From Rhodoferax sp. (GTDB lineage: Bacteria; Pseudomonadota; Gammaproteobacteria; Burkholderiales; Burkholderiaceae_C), in NCBI RefSeq assembly GCF_028688795.1, contig NZ_JAQTXM010000028.1, positions 1 to 64,000 on the forward strand: 64,000 bases of DNA, read 5' to 3'. Made by a program: the position numbers and the translations under genes. The notes beneath the pieces were generated by a model, which worked only from the letters and a program-made list of their open reading frames with translations, had not been told where the DNA came from and searched no databases. This document shows positions 1 through 8,348 of the stretch, in pieces (positions within the stretch are counted from its first letter, which is position 1; every line of letters starts with the position of its first letter).

Positions 1-43
1 TGAGGGAGCAAGGGGTTCCATCAACGCCGTTGACCCAAAGAAA

Positions 44-72
44 AAGCCGCGTTTCTAGGAAAAACGCGGCTT
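44..72 (-). terminator. Rho-independent terminator of the nitronate monooxygenase gene
   Basis: An 11-bp perfect inverted repeat (arms 44-54 and 62-72, AAGCCGCGTTT and its complement) encloses a 7-nt loop. Read on the minus strand the hairpin is followed by TTTTTCTTT, as expected for an intrinsic terminator. It lies about 100 bp beyond the stop of the minus-strand gene at 176-1420. The plus-strand side has no comparable T tract. Confidence 0.8.
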
Positions 73-175
73 CTGAATTTCCGCCAGTGCGGGCCTAGAC
101 CATCAACACTTTAAGCTACCGGCTAGCGCTGTCGCGACCGGGGCATTTTTGAGGGGTTAACGACGCAGTGTCAGA

Positions 176-1420
176 TCAGGCGGGTAACGCAATCTGGTGG
201 TCGACGCTGAACTGGTAATCCTTGAAGATGTGTTCAGCACTGAGCGTCTGGTAGCTGCCATCGGCGTTGCGTCGGGTGGTGTCTTTCAGACGGTAGGTGT
301 AATGGCCACAAGTCCACAGCTTGAAGTTACGCATTTGCGTGCACAGGCAGGTTTTGTCCTGCACCGAGATATTTTTGCCGTCCGGGTGCAGTGCCAGTTC
401 ACGGTTGTACGCCGTGATGTAAGCGCAATTGCCATTGCCATCCAGCAAATAACCATAGGACTCGCAATTGGGACGAATACCATCACCAATGGCCGGCGAG
501 CCTTTGAGCATGCGCATCGGGTAGCCGGTCGGCGAGATGGTGTTGACGACAATGTCGGCTTCGCTGGCGGTGAAATAGTCTTGCTTGACGTTGGTGGGCA
601 AACCACACTCGTTGGCCACGGTAAAGCGTGTGGCCACCTGCACAGCGGCTGAGCCGGATTCGAGAAACGACACCGCGTCACTACCAGTAAAAATGCCGCC
701 TGCAGCAATCACCGGAATATCCAGCTGCTCATCCTTCACATATTTAATGACTTCAGCAATGATGGTTGCCAGGTCGTACTGCTCCCAATCCAGGCCAAAA
801 CCCAGGTGACCGCCGGCCAGCGGGCCTTCTACGATCACGTAATCGGGCTTGCGGTCAAGGCGCGCGTTTTTGCGCAAAAACAGTTGCAACGCACGCACGC
901 TGGAGACGATGATGCCCAGCTTGGCATCGCGAAAACGCGGGTGGTCGGAAATCAGGCCAAAGGAGCCCAAATGCAAGCCAGCGCTTAAAGTGATGCCATC
1001 AATACCAGCATCAAGCGCTGAGGCCATGCGCACCTGCAAGGTTTCGCGCGGTCCGTTCATGGTCAACTTTTCCATGCAGTTGACAAAAATCAGGCCATCG
1101 CCCTTTTTGGCCTCCATGGTGGAGCCCACATGGCGGCGCGTGGCTTCTGCCAGCACATCCAGGTCAAACTTGACCCCCGATTTGTCTGAATTGTTGATGT
1201 TGGCTTTGTACAGCTTGGTCTTGTCTTTGACAAAACTGGTGTCAAAACGACGGTCAGACACATCGTTGACCATGGCATCCGAGATGTGCCCAATGCCACC
1301 CAAACGGGCAGTTTCAAGGGCGAGCTCGGCGGATGAAATATCTACGCCCATGCCACCCACAATGATCGGCACAATCTCTTTTTTACCGAACTTCAGGCGA
1401 AAATCGTCCACACGTTTCAT
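176..1420 (-). CDS. Nitronate monooxygenase-like NAD(P)H-dependent flavin oxidoreductase
   Basis: A 414-residue TIM-barrel flavoprotein of the nitronate monooxygenase/2-nitropropane dioxygenase family. The N-terminal part carries the GGMGVDIS glycine-rich motif. The central part has VEGPLAGGHLGFG, then PVIAAGGIFTG and the GSAAVQVATRF phosphate-binding region typical of FMN binding. Known members oxidise alkyl nitronates or reduce flavin-linked substrates; the substrate here cannot be read from sequence. The last ~95 residues are a Cys-containing tail (five Cys, including TCLCTQ and WTCGHY) beyond the usual barrel. The start MKRVDDFRL fits the N-terminus. The gene stands alone, diverging from the CoA-transferase at 1645, with its own terminator at 44-72. 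Confidence 0.85.
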   Translation of the reverse strand: MKRVDDFRLKFGKKEIVPIIVGGMGVDISSAELALETARLGGIGHISDAMVNDVSDRRFDTSFVKDKTKLYKANINNSDKSGVKFDLDVLAEATRRHVGSTMEAKKGDGLIFVNCMEKLTMNGPRETLQVRMASALDAGIDGITLSAGLHLGSFGLISDHPRFRDAKLGIIVSSVRALQLFLRKNARLDRKPDYVIVEGPLAGGHLGFGLDWEQYDLATIIAEVIKYVKDEQLDIPVIAAGGIFTGSDAVSFLESGSAAVQVATRFTVANECGLPTNVKQDYFTASEADIVVNTISPTGYPMRMLKGSPAIGDGIRPNCESYGYLLDGNGNCAYITAYNRELALHPDGKNISVQDKTCLCTQMRNFKLWTCGHYTYRLKDTTRRNADGSYQTLSAEHIFKDYQFSVDHQIALPA

Positions 1421-1644
1421 GAAAATCCTTGAGGCATTTGACTTCTATGCCGGATGCCGGGGCCCCGACCACCGCTGCGCGGAGAAGCCAGAAAATCACA
1501 AGACAAAATAATCTTGTTAGGGCGTGATTCTACCCGTGCACCCCTGTGGATTCAGGTGTTGCCAAATACCCATAATGGCCATTCAGCTTCATCAAAGTGT
1601 CACCTTTGGGCCAATATTCACACAACATTCAGCCGGTACGCACC

Positions 1645-2553
1645 ATGCCACCTTTCACCCGCAAACCTTCGCAAGCGCTCAAGGGCGTTCGCATTTTGAG
1701 CCTGAGCTTGAACCTGCCCGGCCCGGCGGCCCTGCAGCGCCTGCGCCACATGGGGGCGACTTGCCTCAAGTTCGAACCACCAGCACCGCCCGGCGCGCCA
1801 GACAACATCACCGGCGACCCCATGAGCGCCTACAGCCGCACTGCCTTTGACGCCTTGCACCAGGGCATTCGCACCAGAGCGGTCGATTTGAAAACCGCTG
1901 CGGGTCAGAAAATACTTCAGCGTGAATTGGCAAAAACGGATGTCTTGCTGACCTCGTTTCGCCCCAGTGCGCTGGTCAAACTGGGGCTGGATTGGCAAGC
2001 GCTGCAAACCCGGCACCCGCGTTTGAGCCTTGTCGCTATTGTTGGCGCACCGGGCGCGCGTGCCAATGAACCCGGCCATGACCTGACTTATCTGGCTGAA
2101 AACGACCTGGTGACCGGCCTGGATTTGCCAGCCACCCTGTACGCCGACATGGGCGGCGCCTTGATGGCTTCCGAGGCGGTGCTGCAAGCCGTGCTGCTGC
2201 AGCGGCAAACCGAGCAGGGCGCGTATTTTGAAGTGGCGCTCTCAAAGGCAGCGGCCCACCTGGCACTGCCACGCAGTTGGGGGCTGACGCTGCCCGGCAC
2301 CATGATTGGCGGCGGCCATGCCGGCTACTGCGTCTACAAGTGCCAGGATGGTCGCGTGGCGCTGGCGGCACTGGAGCCGCACTTTGCCAAGGCCTTGTGC
2401 GCTGTTGCGGGCATTGACTGGACCACGCCGGCCACCATGATGGCGGCAACAACCCATGTGGCGATCGCCGCGTTTGTTGCCACGCAGACCCGAAAAGCGC
2501 TGGACAAGCTTTCAGATCAACACGACATTCCATTGCACACGCTACCAACCTAA
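1645..2553 (+). CDS. CaiB/BaiF family CoA-transferase (short form)
   Basis: The product resembles family III CoA-transferases and alpha-methylacyl-CoA racemases: LKGVRILSLSLNLPGPAA at the N-terminus, a DLKT segment, and GHDLTYLA containing the Asp expected to be the acyl-carrier residue. At about 302 residues from the ATG at 1645 it is shorter than typical 380-400-residue members, so the C-terminal lobe is reduced. An upstream in-frame start at 1597 would add 16 unconserved residues, so I chose 1645. The likely role is acyl-CoA transfer or racemisation with unknown substrate. The stop codon abuts a dispersed repeat at 2553. The next gene, ispF, is convergent. Confidence 0.75.
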   Translation: MPPFTRKPSQALKGVRILSLSLNLPGPAALQRLRHMGATCLKFEPPAPPGAPDNITGDPMSAYSRTAFDALHQGIRTRAVDLKTAAGQKILQRELAKTDVLLTSFRPSALVKLGLDWQALQTRHPRLSLVAIVGAPGARANEPGHDLTYLAENDLVTGLDLPATLYADMGGALMASEAVLQAVLLQRQTEQGAYFEVALSKAAAHLALPRSWGLTLPGTMIGGGHAGYCVYKCQDGRVALAALEPHFAKALCAVAGIDWTTPATMMAATTHVAIAAFVATQTRKALDKLSDQHDIPLHTLPT

Positions 2554-2597
2554 TAGCTGCTTACGCTTATCCCAAAAGGTCTAGAGCCTGATTTTCT
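2553..2597 (+). repeat. Dispersed ~45-bp element, copy 1 (intergenic)
   Basis: It begins within the stop codon of the CoA-transferase gene with ATAGCTGCTTACGCTTAT and continues with AGGTCTAGAGCCTGATTTT. These are the left and right blocks shared with copies at 3583, 16790, 26911, 28876, 34661, 37149, 41707 and 43671. Orientation is forward. It separates two convergent genes. Confidence 0.75.
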
Positions 2598-2654
2598 ATA
2601 TATTTACGCAGCATGCAGCCTGTGCATTCAAGGCTATATCAGGGCAACCACCAC

Positions 2655-3134
2655 TTAATTGGCAAACAGTAGCACCACAGCACGGGCCTCCATTGCCTGC
2701 CCTAGTCCGACCGGGCCCATTTTTTCTGCGGTTTTGGCTTTCACGTTGACCTGGTCGGGCTCAAGGCCCAGCGTCTGCGCCACTTTGGCGCGAATGGCGG
2801 GCATGTGCGGCATCAGCTTGGGGGCTTGGGCGATGATGGTGCTGTCCACATTTCCAATCTCATAGCCTTTGTCGCGCACCCGACGAGCCGCCTCGGCCAG
2901 CAAGATGCTTGAATCTGCACCCTTGAATTGCGCATCGGTGTCCGGAAAATGCGTGCCAATGTCGCCCAACGCCGCAGCGCCCAGCAGCGCATCGGTGATG
3001 GCGTGCAACAACACATCCGCATCTGAATGGCCCAGAAGCCCAAGGTGGTAAGGAACCTCCACCCCACCCAGGATGAGCTTGCGCCCTGCCACCAGCGCGT
3101 GAATGTCCCAACCTTCACCAATTCTGAAATTCAT
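2655..3134 (-). CDS. ispF: 2-C-methyl-D-erythritol 2,4-cyclodiphosphate synthase
   Basis: At 159 residues this is the normal IspF length. The N-terminal GEGWDIHAL supplies the zinc-binding Asp and His, [19 protein letters not shown] is the signature, and GDIGTHFPD and [10 protein letters not shown] follow. The C-terminal [16 protein letters not shown] is characteristic. It converts CDP-ME 2-phosphate to MEcPP with release of CMP in the non-mevalonate isoprenoid pathway, as a cytosolic trimer. It lies 21 bp downstream of ispD on the same strand, forming the usual ispDF pair. Confidence 0.96.
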   Translation of the reverse strand: MNFRIGEGWDIHALVAGRKLILGGVEVPYHLGLLGHSDADVLLHAITDALLGAAALGDIGTHFPDTDAQFKGADSSILLAEAARRVRDKGYEIGNVDSTIIAQAPKLMPHMPAIRAKVAQTLGLEPDQVNVKAKTAEKMGPVGLGQAMEARAVVLLFAN

Positions 3135-3155
3135 GTGTTGACCTTTGTGACGGGT

Positions 3156-3881
3156 TCAGGTTTGACGACTTTGCAGAACCGCTTGCGCTAGGCAGAAGTC
3201 CTCCGGGTAAGTTACCTTGAAGTTTTGCGCACTGCCTGTGACCAGTTTTGGCGCCAAGCCCATCGCCTCAATCGCGCTGGATTCATCGGTGACGGCATCG
3301 CCCGCCAGTTCCAGTGCTTCGAGCAGGCTGCCAATGCGAAACATCTGCGGGGTTTGCGCCAGCCACTTGTCAAAGCGCGGCAAAGTGGCAGCCACCCGGC
3401 CAGCGTGTGCGGTTTTCAGCGTGTCGGGCAAGGGCAAGGCCAGCAGGCCACCGACTTCATCACCCAGACAGGCGTTGAGCAATTGGTTGATCAGCTCGGG
3501 GGTGACCAGGCAGCGCGCCGCGTCATGCACCAACACCCAGTCATGCGCCACAGCGCCTTCATTCAGCAGCGCATTTAAACCATTAAATACGCTTGTAGCC
3601 CTTGTAGAACCTCCGCAAGTAGCTATTAAAAACGATGCATTTTCAGCTTCTGGTGTTTGAAAGAAGTCATCGTCTGGGGACACCACAACCAGGGTTTCAG
3701 CAATGCGTGCCACATCGGCAAAGGCCGCTAGCGTGTGCATCACCATGGGCTTGCCCGCTAGCACCTGGTATTGCTTGGGGCCCGCAGCCCCAGCGCGAGA
3801 CCCTGTGCCTGCGCAAGGAATGAGGGCCCAGCAACGGGGCGCGGCGCTGGGCGTGAGGGTAATGTCGTTGAGTTCGGTCAT
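3156..3881 (-). CDS. ispD: 2-C-methyl-D-erythritol 4-phosphate cytidylyltransferase
   Basis: A 241-residue IspD. It has ALIPCAGTGSRAG (CTP-binding glycine-rich loop), GPKQYQVLAGKPM, HDWVLVHDAARCLV, and the C-terminal TDESSAIEAMG and NFKVTYPEDF. It makes CDP-ME from MEP and CTP, the step before the IspE/IspF reactions. The stretch encoding about residues 83-99 (3583-3633) matches the dispersed repeat but still encodes the family's GGSTRATSVFNGL motif. It is co-transcribed with ispF and diverges from mfd. Confidence 0.95.
   Translation of the reverse strand: MTELNDITLTPSAAPRCWALIPCAGTGSRAGAAGPKQYQVLAGKPMVMHTLAAFADVARIAETLVVVSPDDDFFQTPEAENASFLIATCGGSTRATSVFNGLNALLNEGAVAHDWVLVHDAARCLVTPELINQLLNACLGDEVGGLLALPLPDTLKTAHAGRVAATLPRFDKWLAQTPQMFRIGSLLEALELAGDAVTDESSAIEAMGLAPKLVTGSAQNFKVTYPEDFCLAQAVLQSRQT
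3583..3633 (-). repeat. Dispersed element, copy 2 (inside ispD, sense orientation)
   Basis: Read on the minus strand (the coding strand of ispD) it shows TTTTTAATAGCTACTTGCG followed by AAGGGCTACAAGCGTATTT, matching both blocks of the element. The reading frame stays open. The reading phase (Phe-Leu-Ile-Ala...) is the same as in the copies at 26911 and 28876. Because the covered residues are conserved in IspD, chance resemblance of part of the match is possible. Confidence 0.55.
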
Positions 3882-3971
3882 GGTGTGGCGTGCATTCTAG
3901 AATCCAGTCCATGACACCCTGGCATCCCCTGCGCAGGGTTTTGGCGTTTTAGCCTTTTCAAAACCAGTTCC

Positions 3972-6900
3972 ATGGAATTACCCAAACTCACCCCAGGCAA
4001 ACGCTACACCCTGCCCCGCCCCGCAGGTTCTGCCGACGCTTTGCTGCTGGCGCAACTGGCGCTGCGCGACAAGGCGGCAGGCAAGGTCACCGCCATCGTT
4101 GCTGCCAGTGCACCTGATGCCCAGCGGCTCATTGACGAGATGGCGTTTTTTGCCCCTAACCTGCGCTGCGTGTTATTCCCCGACTGGGAAACACTGCCAT
4201 ACGACACGTTTTCGCCACACCAGGACTTGATCAGTGAGCGTCTGGCCACGCTGTGGCGCATCAGTCAGCATGACAAGGACACGGGGGCTGACGTGGTCAT
4301 CGTGCCAGCCACCACCGCGCTGTACCGGCTGGCGCCGCCGAGTTTTCTGGCTGGCACCACCTTTCACTTCAAGGTCAAGCAGCAACTCAATGAGGCCAAA
4401 CTCAAGGCGCAATTGACGCTGGCCGGCTACAGCCATGTGACGCAAGTGGTAAGCCCCGGCGAATACGCGGTACGCGGTGGCTTGATTGACCTGTTTCCCA
4501 TGGGCTCGCTGGTGCCGTTTCGGGTGGATCTGTTTGATGACGAGATTGACAGCATCCGCACCTTTGACCCCGACAGCCAGCGCAGCCTGTACCCGGTGCC
4601 TGAAGTACGGCTGCTGCCCGGGCGCGAATTTCCGATGGACGATGATGCCCGCGCACGTTTTAGGCATCGGTGGCGTGAGTTGCTGGAAGGCGACCCCACC
4701 CGTAGCCGTATCTACAAAGACATCGGGGCCGGTGTGGCCACCGCGGGCATTGAGTACTACTTGCCGCTATTTTTTGACGACACCGCCACCGTGTTTGATT
4801 ATTTGGGCGATGCCGCCACCGTGGTGCTGCACGGCGATCTGGAACCCGCCTTTGCCCACTTTTGGCAAGACACCCGCGAGCGTTATCGGCTGGTGCAAGG
4901 CGATCCGGAACGCCCGGTACTGCCGCCCGACGCACTATTTTTAAGCGCCGAGCAGTTTTATGCGCGGGTCAACCAGCATGCACAATTGGCCATGCGCGTG
5001 CCAGTTGCCAAGGCAGCATCACCCTCACCGGACAACTCTTCGCAGTTGCCCGCCAGCGACTCGGCCGAGCAGCCCAGCGCCTATGCCGAATTCGACACCC
5101 TGCCCCCGCTCACAGTGGTGCGCGGTGCAGACGATCCACTGGCCAACCTGAAGCATCACATCCGCAATACCCAACAGCGGGTATTGGTGCTGGCCGAGAG
5201 TGATGGCCGGCGTGCCAGTTTGCTGGACTTTTTACACAGCAGCCAGTTTGACCCGCCAAGCTTTGATTCCCTGGCCGAGTTCGAGGCCAGCAAGGAACCT
5301 ATCGGCATTGCCACGTCCAGCTTGGCCATAGGCTTCAGCTGGCTGGAAGCAGGCATCGACTTTGTGACAGAGACCGAGCTGTTTGCCGCCAGCCACACCA
5401 CCCGCAGGCGCAAAAAACAGGAGCAGGTGAGCGATGTAGAAGCGCTAATCAAGGATTTAAGCGAACTCAAGGTCGGTGACCCAGTGGTACACAACGCCCA
5501 CGGCATTGGCCGCTACCGGGGCTTGATCAACCTGGACCTGGGCAACAAGCTGCCCAATGGCGAGCCCGAGATTCAGGAGTTTTTGCACCTGGAATATGCA
5601 GACAAGGCCACGCTTTATGTGCCGGTAAGCCAGTTGCAGCTGATCAGCCGCTACACCGGCGTGAGCCCGGACGAAGCGCCCTTGCACAAACTCGGCAGTG
5701 GCCAGTGGGAGAAGGCCAAACGCAAAGCCGCCGAACAGGTGCGTGACAGTGCGGCCGAGTTGCTGAACATTTATGCCCGTCGCGCTGCCCGCGAGGGCCA
5801 CGCCTTCAGATACAGCCCCACTGACTACGAGGCCTTTGCCAACGAATTTGGCTTTGAAGAGACCGCTGACCAGAAGGCTGCCATTCATGCCGTCATTCAG
5901 GACATGATCAGCCCGCGCCCAATGGACAGGCTGGTTTGCGGCGACGTGGGTTTTGGCAAGACCGAAGTCGCCTTGCGCGCGGCCTTTGTGGCCATCACCG
6001 GCGGCAAACAAGTGGCGTTTCTGGCCCCGACCACGCTGCTGGCCGAACAGCATTACCAGACGCTGGTCGACCGTTTTGCCAAATGGCCGGTGAAAGTGGC
6101 CGAAATGAGCCGCTTCAGATCCGGCAAAGAGATCACCGCAGCTTTGAAAGGTGTGGCCGACGGCACCATTGACATCGTGGTCGGCACGCACAAGCTGCTC
6201 AGCCAAAACACCCACTTCAAAAACCTGGGCCTGTTGATCATTGACGAAGAGCACCGCTTTGGCGTGCGCCACAAAGAGCAAATGAAAGCCTTGCGCGCCG
6301 AGGTGGACGTGTTGACCCTCACCGCGACACCGATCCCGCGCACCCTGGGCATGGCGCTGGAAGGCCTGCGCGATTTGAGCGTGATCGCCACCGCACCGCA
6401 ACGCCGCCTGGCCATCAAAACCTTTGTGCGCACCGAGGGCAACGGCGTGATCCGCGAAGCTGTGCTGCGCGAACTCAAACGCGGCGGGCAGGTGTACTTT
6501 TTGCACAACGAGGTGGAAACCATTGAAAACCGCCGTGCCAAGCTGGAAGAACTGCTGCCCGAAGCGCGCATTGCCGTAGCCCACGGCCAGATGCCGGAGC
6601 GCCAGTTGGAAAGCGTGATGCGCGACTTTGTGGCGCAGCGCACCAACCTGCTGCTGTGCTCCACCATCATTGAAACCGGCATTGACGTGCCCAGCGCCAA
6701 CACCATCGTGATGAGCCGCGCCGACAAATTTGGCTTGGCGCAGCTGCACCAGTTGCGCGGCCGGGTTGGCCGCAGCCACCATCAGGCCTACGCTTATCTG
6801 ATGGTGCCCGACCTGGAAGGCCTGACCAAACATGCGCAGCAACGCCTGGATGCGATTCAGGCCATGGAAGAACTCGGCAGCGGTTTTTACTTGGCCATGC

Positions 6901-7520
6901 ACGACCTGGAGATTCGCGGCGCCGGTGAGGTGCTGGGCGAAAACCAAAGCGGCAACATGCTTGAAGTCGGCTTTCAGCTTTATAACGAGATGCTGAGCGA
7001 AGCGGTGCGCTGCCTGAAAGCCGGCATTGAGCCCGACTTGCTGAACCCGATGAACGTGGCAACCGACATCAACCTGCACGCCCCGGCGCTCTTGCCCGAC
7101 GATTTTTGTGGAGACGTGCACTTGCGCCTGTCGTTCTACAAAAAGCTGGCCACAGCAAAAACAGGTGAGCAGATTGACCGCTTGATGGAAGAAATCATTG
7201 ACCGTTTTGGCAAACTGCCCGCGCAGGCGCAAACGCTGATCGACGTGCACCGGCTGCGGGTGCTGAGCCAACCCTACGGTGTGCTCAAGGTCGATGCCGC
7301 GCCCGGTGCCATCACCATCACGTTCAGGAAAGACCCGCCGATCGACGCTATGAAGGTCATCGCGCTGATCCAGAAAAACAAACACATCAAACTGGTGGGC
7401 AACGAAAAGCTGCGCATTGAACGCGCGCTGCCAGATGCAGCCGACCGGGCCAAGATGGTGCGTGACGTGCTGAAGAATCTGGGGCAGCCTGTGGTCGCCA
7501 CGGCCGTGGCAGTTGCCTAG
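3972..7520 (+). CDS. mfd: Transcription-repair coupling factor Mfd
   Basis: At 1182 residues this is full-length Mfd. Domains in order: UvrB-like N-terminal module (about 1-350, including DWETLPYD and GEYAVRGGLIDLFP), RNA-polymerase-interacting CarD-like domain (about 498-570, GDPVVHNAHGIGRY), then the RecG-type motor with Walker A GDVGFGKTE (about 657), IIDEEHRFGV (about 758), TATPIPRT and the RGRVGRS motif, and a C-terminal TRCF regulatory domain. It releases RNA polymerase stalled at lesions and recruits UvrA. It is transcribed divergently from ispD. A 697-residue antisense reading frame over it is a codon-bias shadow. Confidence 0.97.
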   Translation: MELPKLTPGKRYTLPRPAGSADALLLAQLALRDKAAGKVTAIVAASAPDAQRLIDEMAFFAPNLRCVLFPDWETLPYDTFSPHQDLISERLATLWRISQHDKDTGADVVIVPATTALYRLAPPSFLAGTTFHFKVKQQLNEAKLKAQLTLAGYSHVTQVVSPGEYAVRGGLIDLFPMGSLVPFRVDLFDDEIDSIRTFDPDSQRSLYPVPEVRLLPGREFPMDDDARARFRHRWRELLEGDPTRSRIYKDIGAGVATAGIEYYLPLFFDDTATVFDYLGDAATVVLHGDLEPAFAHFWQDTRERYRLVQGDPERPVLPPDALFLSAEQFYARVNQHAQLAMRVPVAKAASPSPDNSSQLPASDSAEQPSAYAEFDTLPPLTVVRGADDPLANLKHHIRNTQQRVLVLAESDGRRASLLDFLHSSQFDPPSFDSLAEFEASKEPIGIATSSLAIGFSWLEAGIDFVTETELFAASHTTRRRKKQEQVSDVEALIKDLSELKVGDPVVHNAHGIGRYRGLINLDLGNKLPNGEPEIQEFLHLEYADKATLYVPVSQLQLISRYTGVSPDEAPLHKLGSGQWEKAKRKAAEQVRDSAAELLNIYARRAAREGHAFRYSPTDYEAFANEFGFEETADQKAAIHAVIQDMISPRPMDRLVCGDVGFGKTEVALRAAFVAITGGKQVAFLAPTTLLAEQHYQTLVDRFAKWPVKVAEMSRFRSGKEITAALKGVADGTIDIVVGTHKLLSQNTHFKNLGLLIIDEEHRFGVRHKEQMKALRAEVDVLTLTATPIPRTLGMALEGLRDLSVIATAPQRRLAIKTFVRTEGNGVIREAVLRELKRGGQVYFLHNEVETIENRRAKLEELLPEARIAVAHGQMPERQLESVMRDFVAQRTNLLLCSTIIETGIDVPSANTIVMSRADKFGLAQLHQLRGRVGRSHHQAYAYLMVPDLEGLTKHAQQRLDAIQAMEELGSGFYLAMHDLEIRGAGEVLGENQSGNMLEVGFQLYNEMLSEAVRCLKAGIEPDLLNPMNVATDINLHAPALLPDDFCGDVHLRLSFYKKLATAKTGEQIDRLMEEIIDRFGKLPAQAQTLIDVHRLRVLSQPYGVLKVDAAPGAITITFRKDPPIDAMKVIALIQKNKHIKLVGNEKLRIERALPDAADRAKMVRDVLKNLGQPVVATAVAVA

Positions 7521-7580
7521 CCAAATGCGTCTCATGAACCCACTGGGCATAACGCCATCGCGGGCATCAGGGCCTTATTC

Positions 7581-8348
7581 ATGTGCCTGATCGCCTGGAA
7601 CTGGCAACCGAGCAGCCAGACACCGCTGCTGTTGGTTGCCAACCGCGACGAGTTTTATGCGCGCCCGACGTCGCCGTTGGCCTGGTGGCAGGATGCCAAC
7701 ATCCTGGCTGGGCGTGACTTACAGGCCGGTGGCACCTGGCTGGGCGTGAGCCGCAGTGGGCGCCTGGCCGCGCTGACCAACCACCGCGATCCCGCCAATG
7801 TGCGCGCCAACGCCCCCTCGCGCGGCGAACTCGTCAGTGCTTTTTTGCAGGCGAATAGCTCTGCAGGGGACTATCTGAGCGCGCTGGCCCGGCGCGCCGC
7901 CGACTACAACCCGTTCAACTTGCTGGTGTTTGATGGCAAAAGCCTGATGGGGCTGGAGAGCCGACACGCCAAGGTAGTGACCCTGCAGCCCGGCATTGGC
8001 GCAGTATCCAACGCAGACTTTCTGACTCCATGGCCCAAACTGGTCACGCTGAAAGACAGTCTGCAGTTGCTGCTGGCGCAAACGCACCCCAGCGATGCCG
8101 AGTTGCTTGAGTTGTTGCACAACCGCGGCATGGTTGCCGATGCCGACTTGCCAGCCACCGGCATCCCGTTGGTGCTTGAGCGCGTGCTCTCAAGCGCCTT
8201 CATTGCCACGCCGGATTACGGCACTCGGGCTTGCAGCGTGGTGCGGTTTGAAGCCCATAGCGTCCAGTTTCTGGAGCAAAGCTTTGGGACACAAGGCCCC
8301 ATTGGCACGCGCGAATTCACGTTGGCAAGGAGTGACTGGCCAACTTGA
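7581..8348 (+). CDS. NRDE family protein (TANGO2-like)
   Basis: A 255-residue protein starting MCLIAWNW, with the name-giving ANRDEFYARPT motif, followed by GRDLQAGGTWLGVSR and LTNHRDP. These are hallmarks of the NRDE/TANGO2 superfamily. The Cys at position 2 could act as an N-terminal nucleophile after Met removal, as in the related Ntn-fold; this is inference. The bacterial role is not established. It follows mfd by 60 bp. Its 3' end overlaps the 3' end of the convergent cphA gene by 32 bp. Confidence 0.85.
   Translation: MCLIAWNWQPSSQTPLLLVANRDEFYARPTSPLAWWQDANILAGRDLQAGGTWLGVSRSGRLAALTNHRDPANVRANAPSRGELVSAFLQANSSAGDYLSALARRAADYNPFNLLVFDGKSLMGLESRHAKVVTLQPGIGAVSNADFLTPWPKLVTLKDSLQLLLAQTHPSDAELLELLHNRGMVADADLPATGIPLVLERVLSSAFIATPDYGTRACSVVRFEAHSVQFLEQSFGTQGPIGTREFTLARSDWPT

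Noticed and set aside
5457-7550. A 697-residue open frame antisense to mfd
   Set aside because: It mirrors the third-position GC bias of mfd, has no recognisable domain, and mfd is certain on the other strand.
8317-8348. Overlapping 3' ends of the NRDE and cphA genes as evidence of a wrong stop
   Set aside because: Both C-termini are plausible, and short tail-to-tail overlaps are common.
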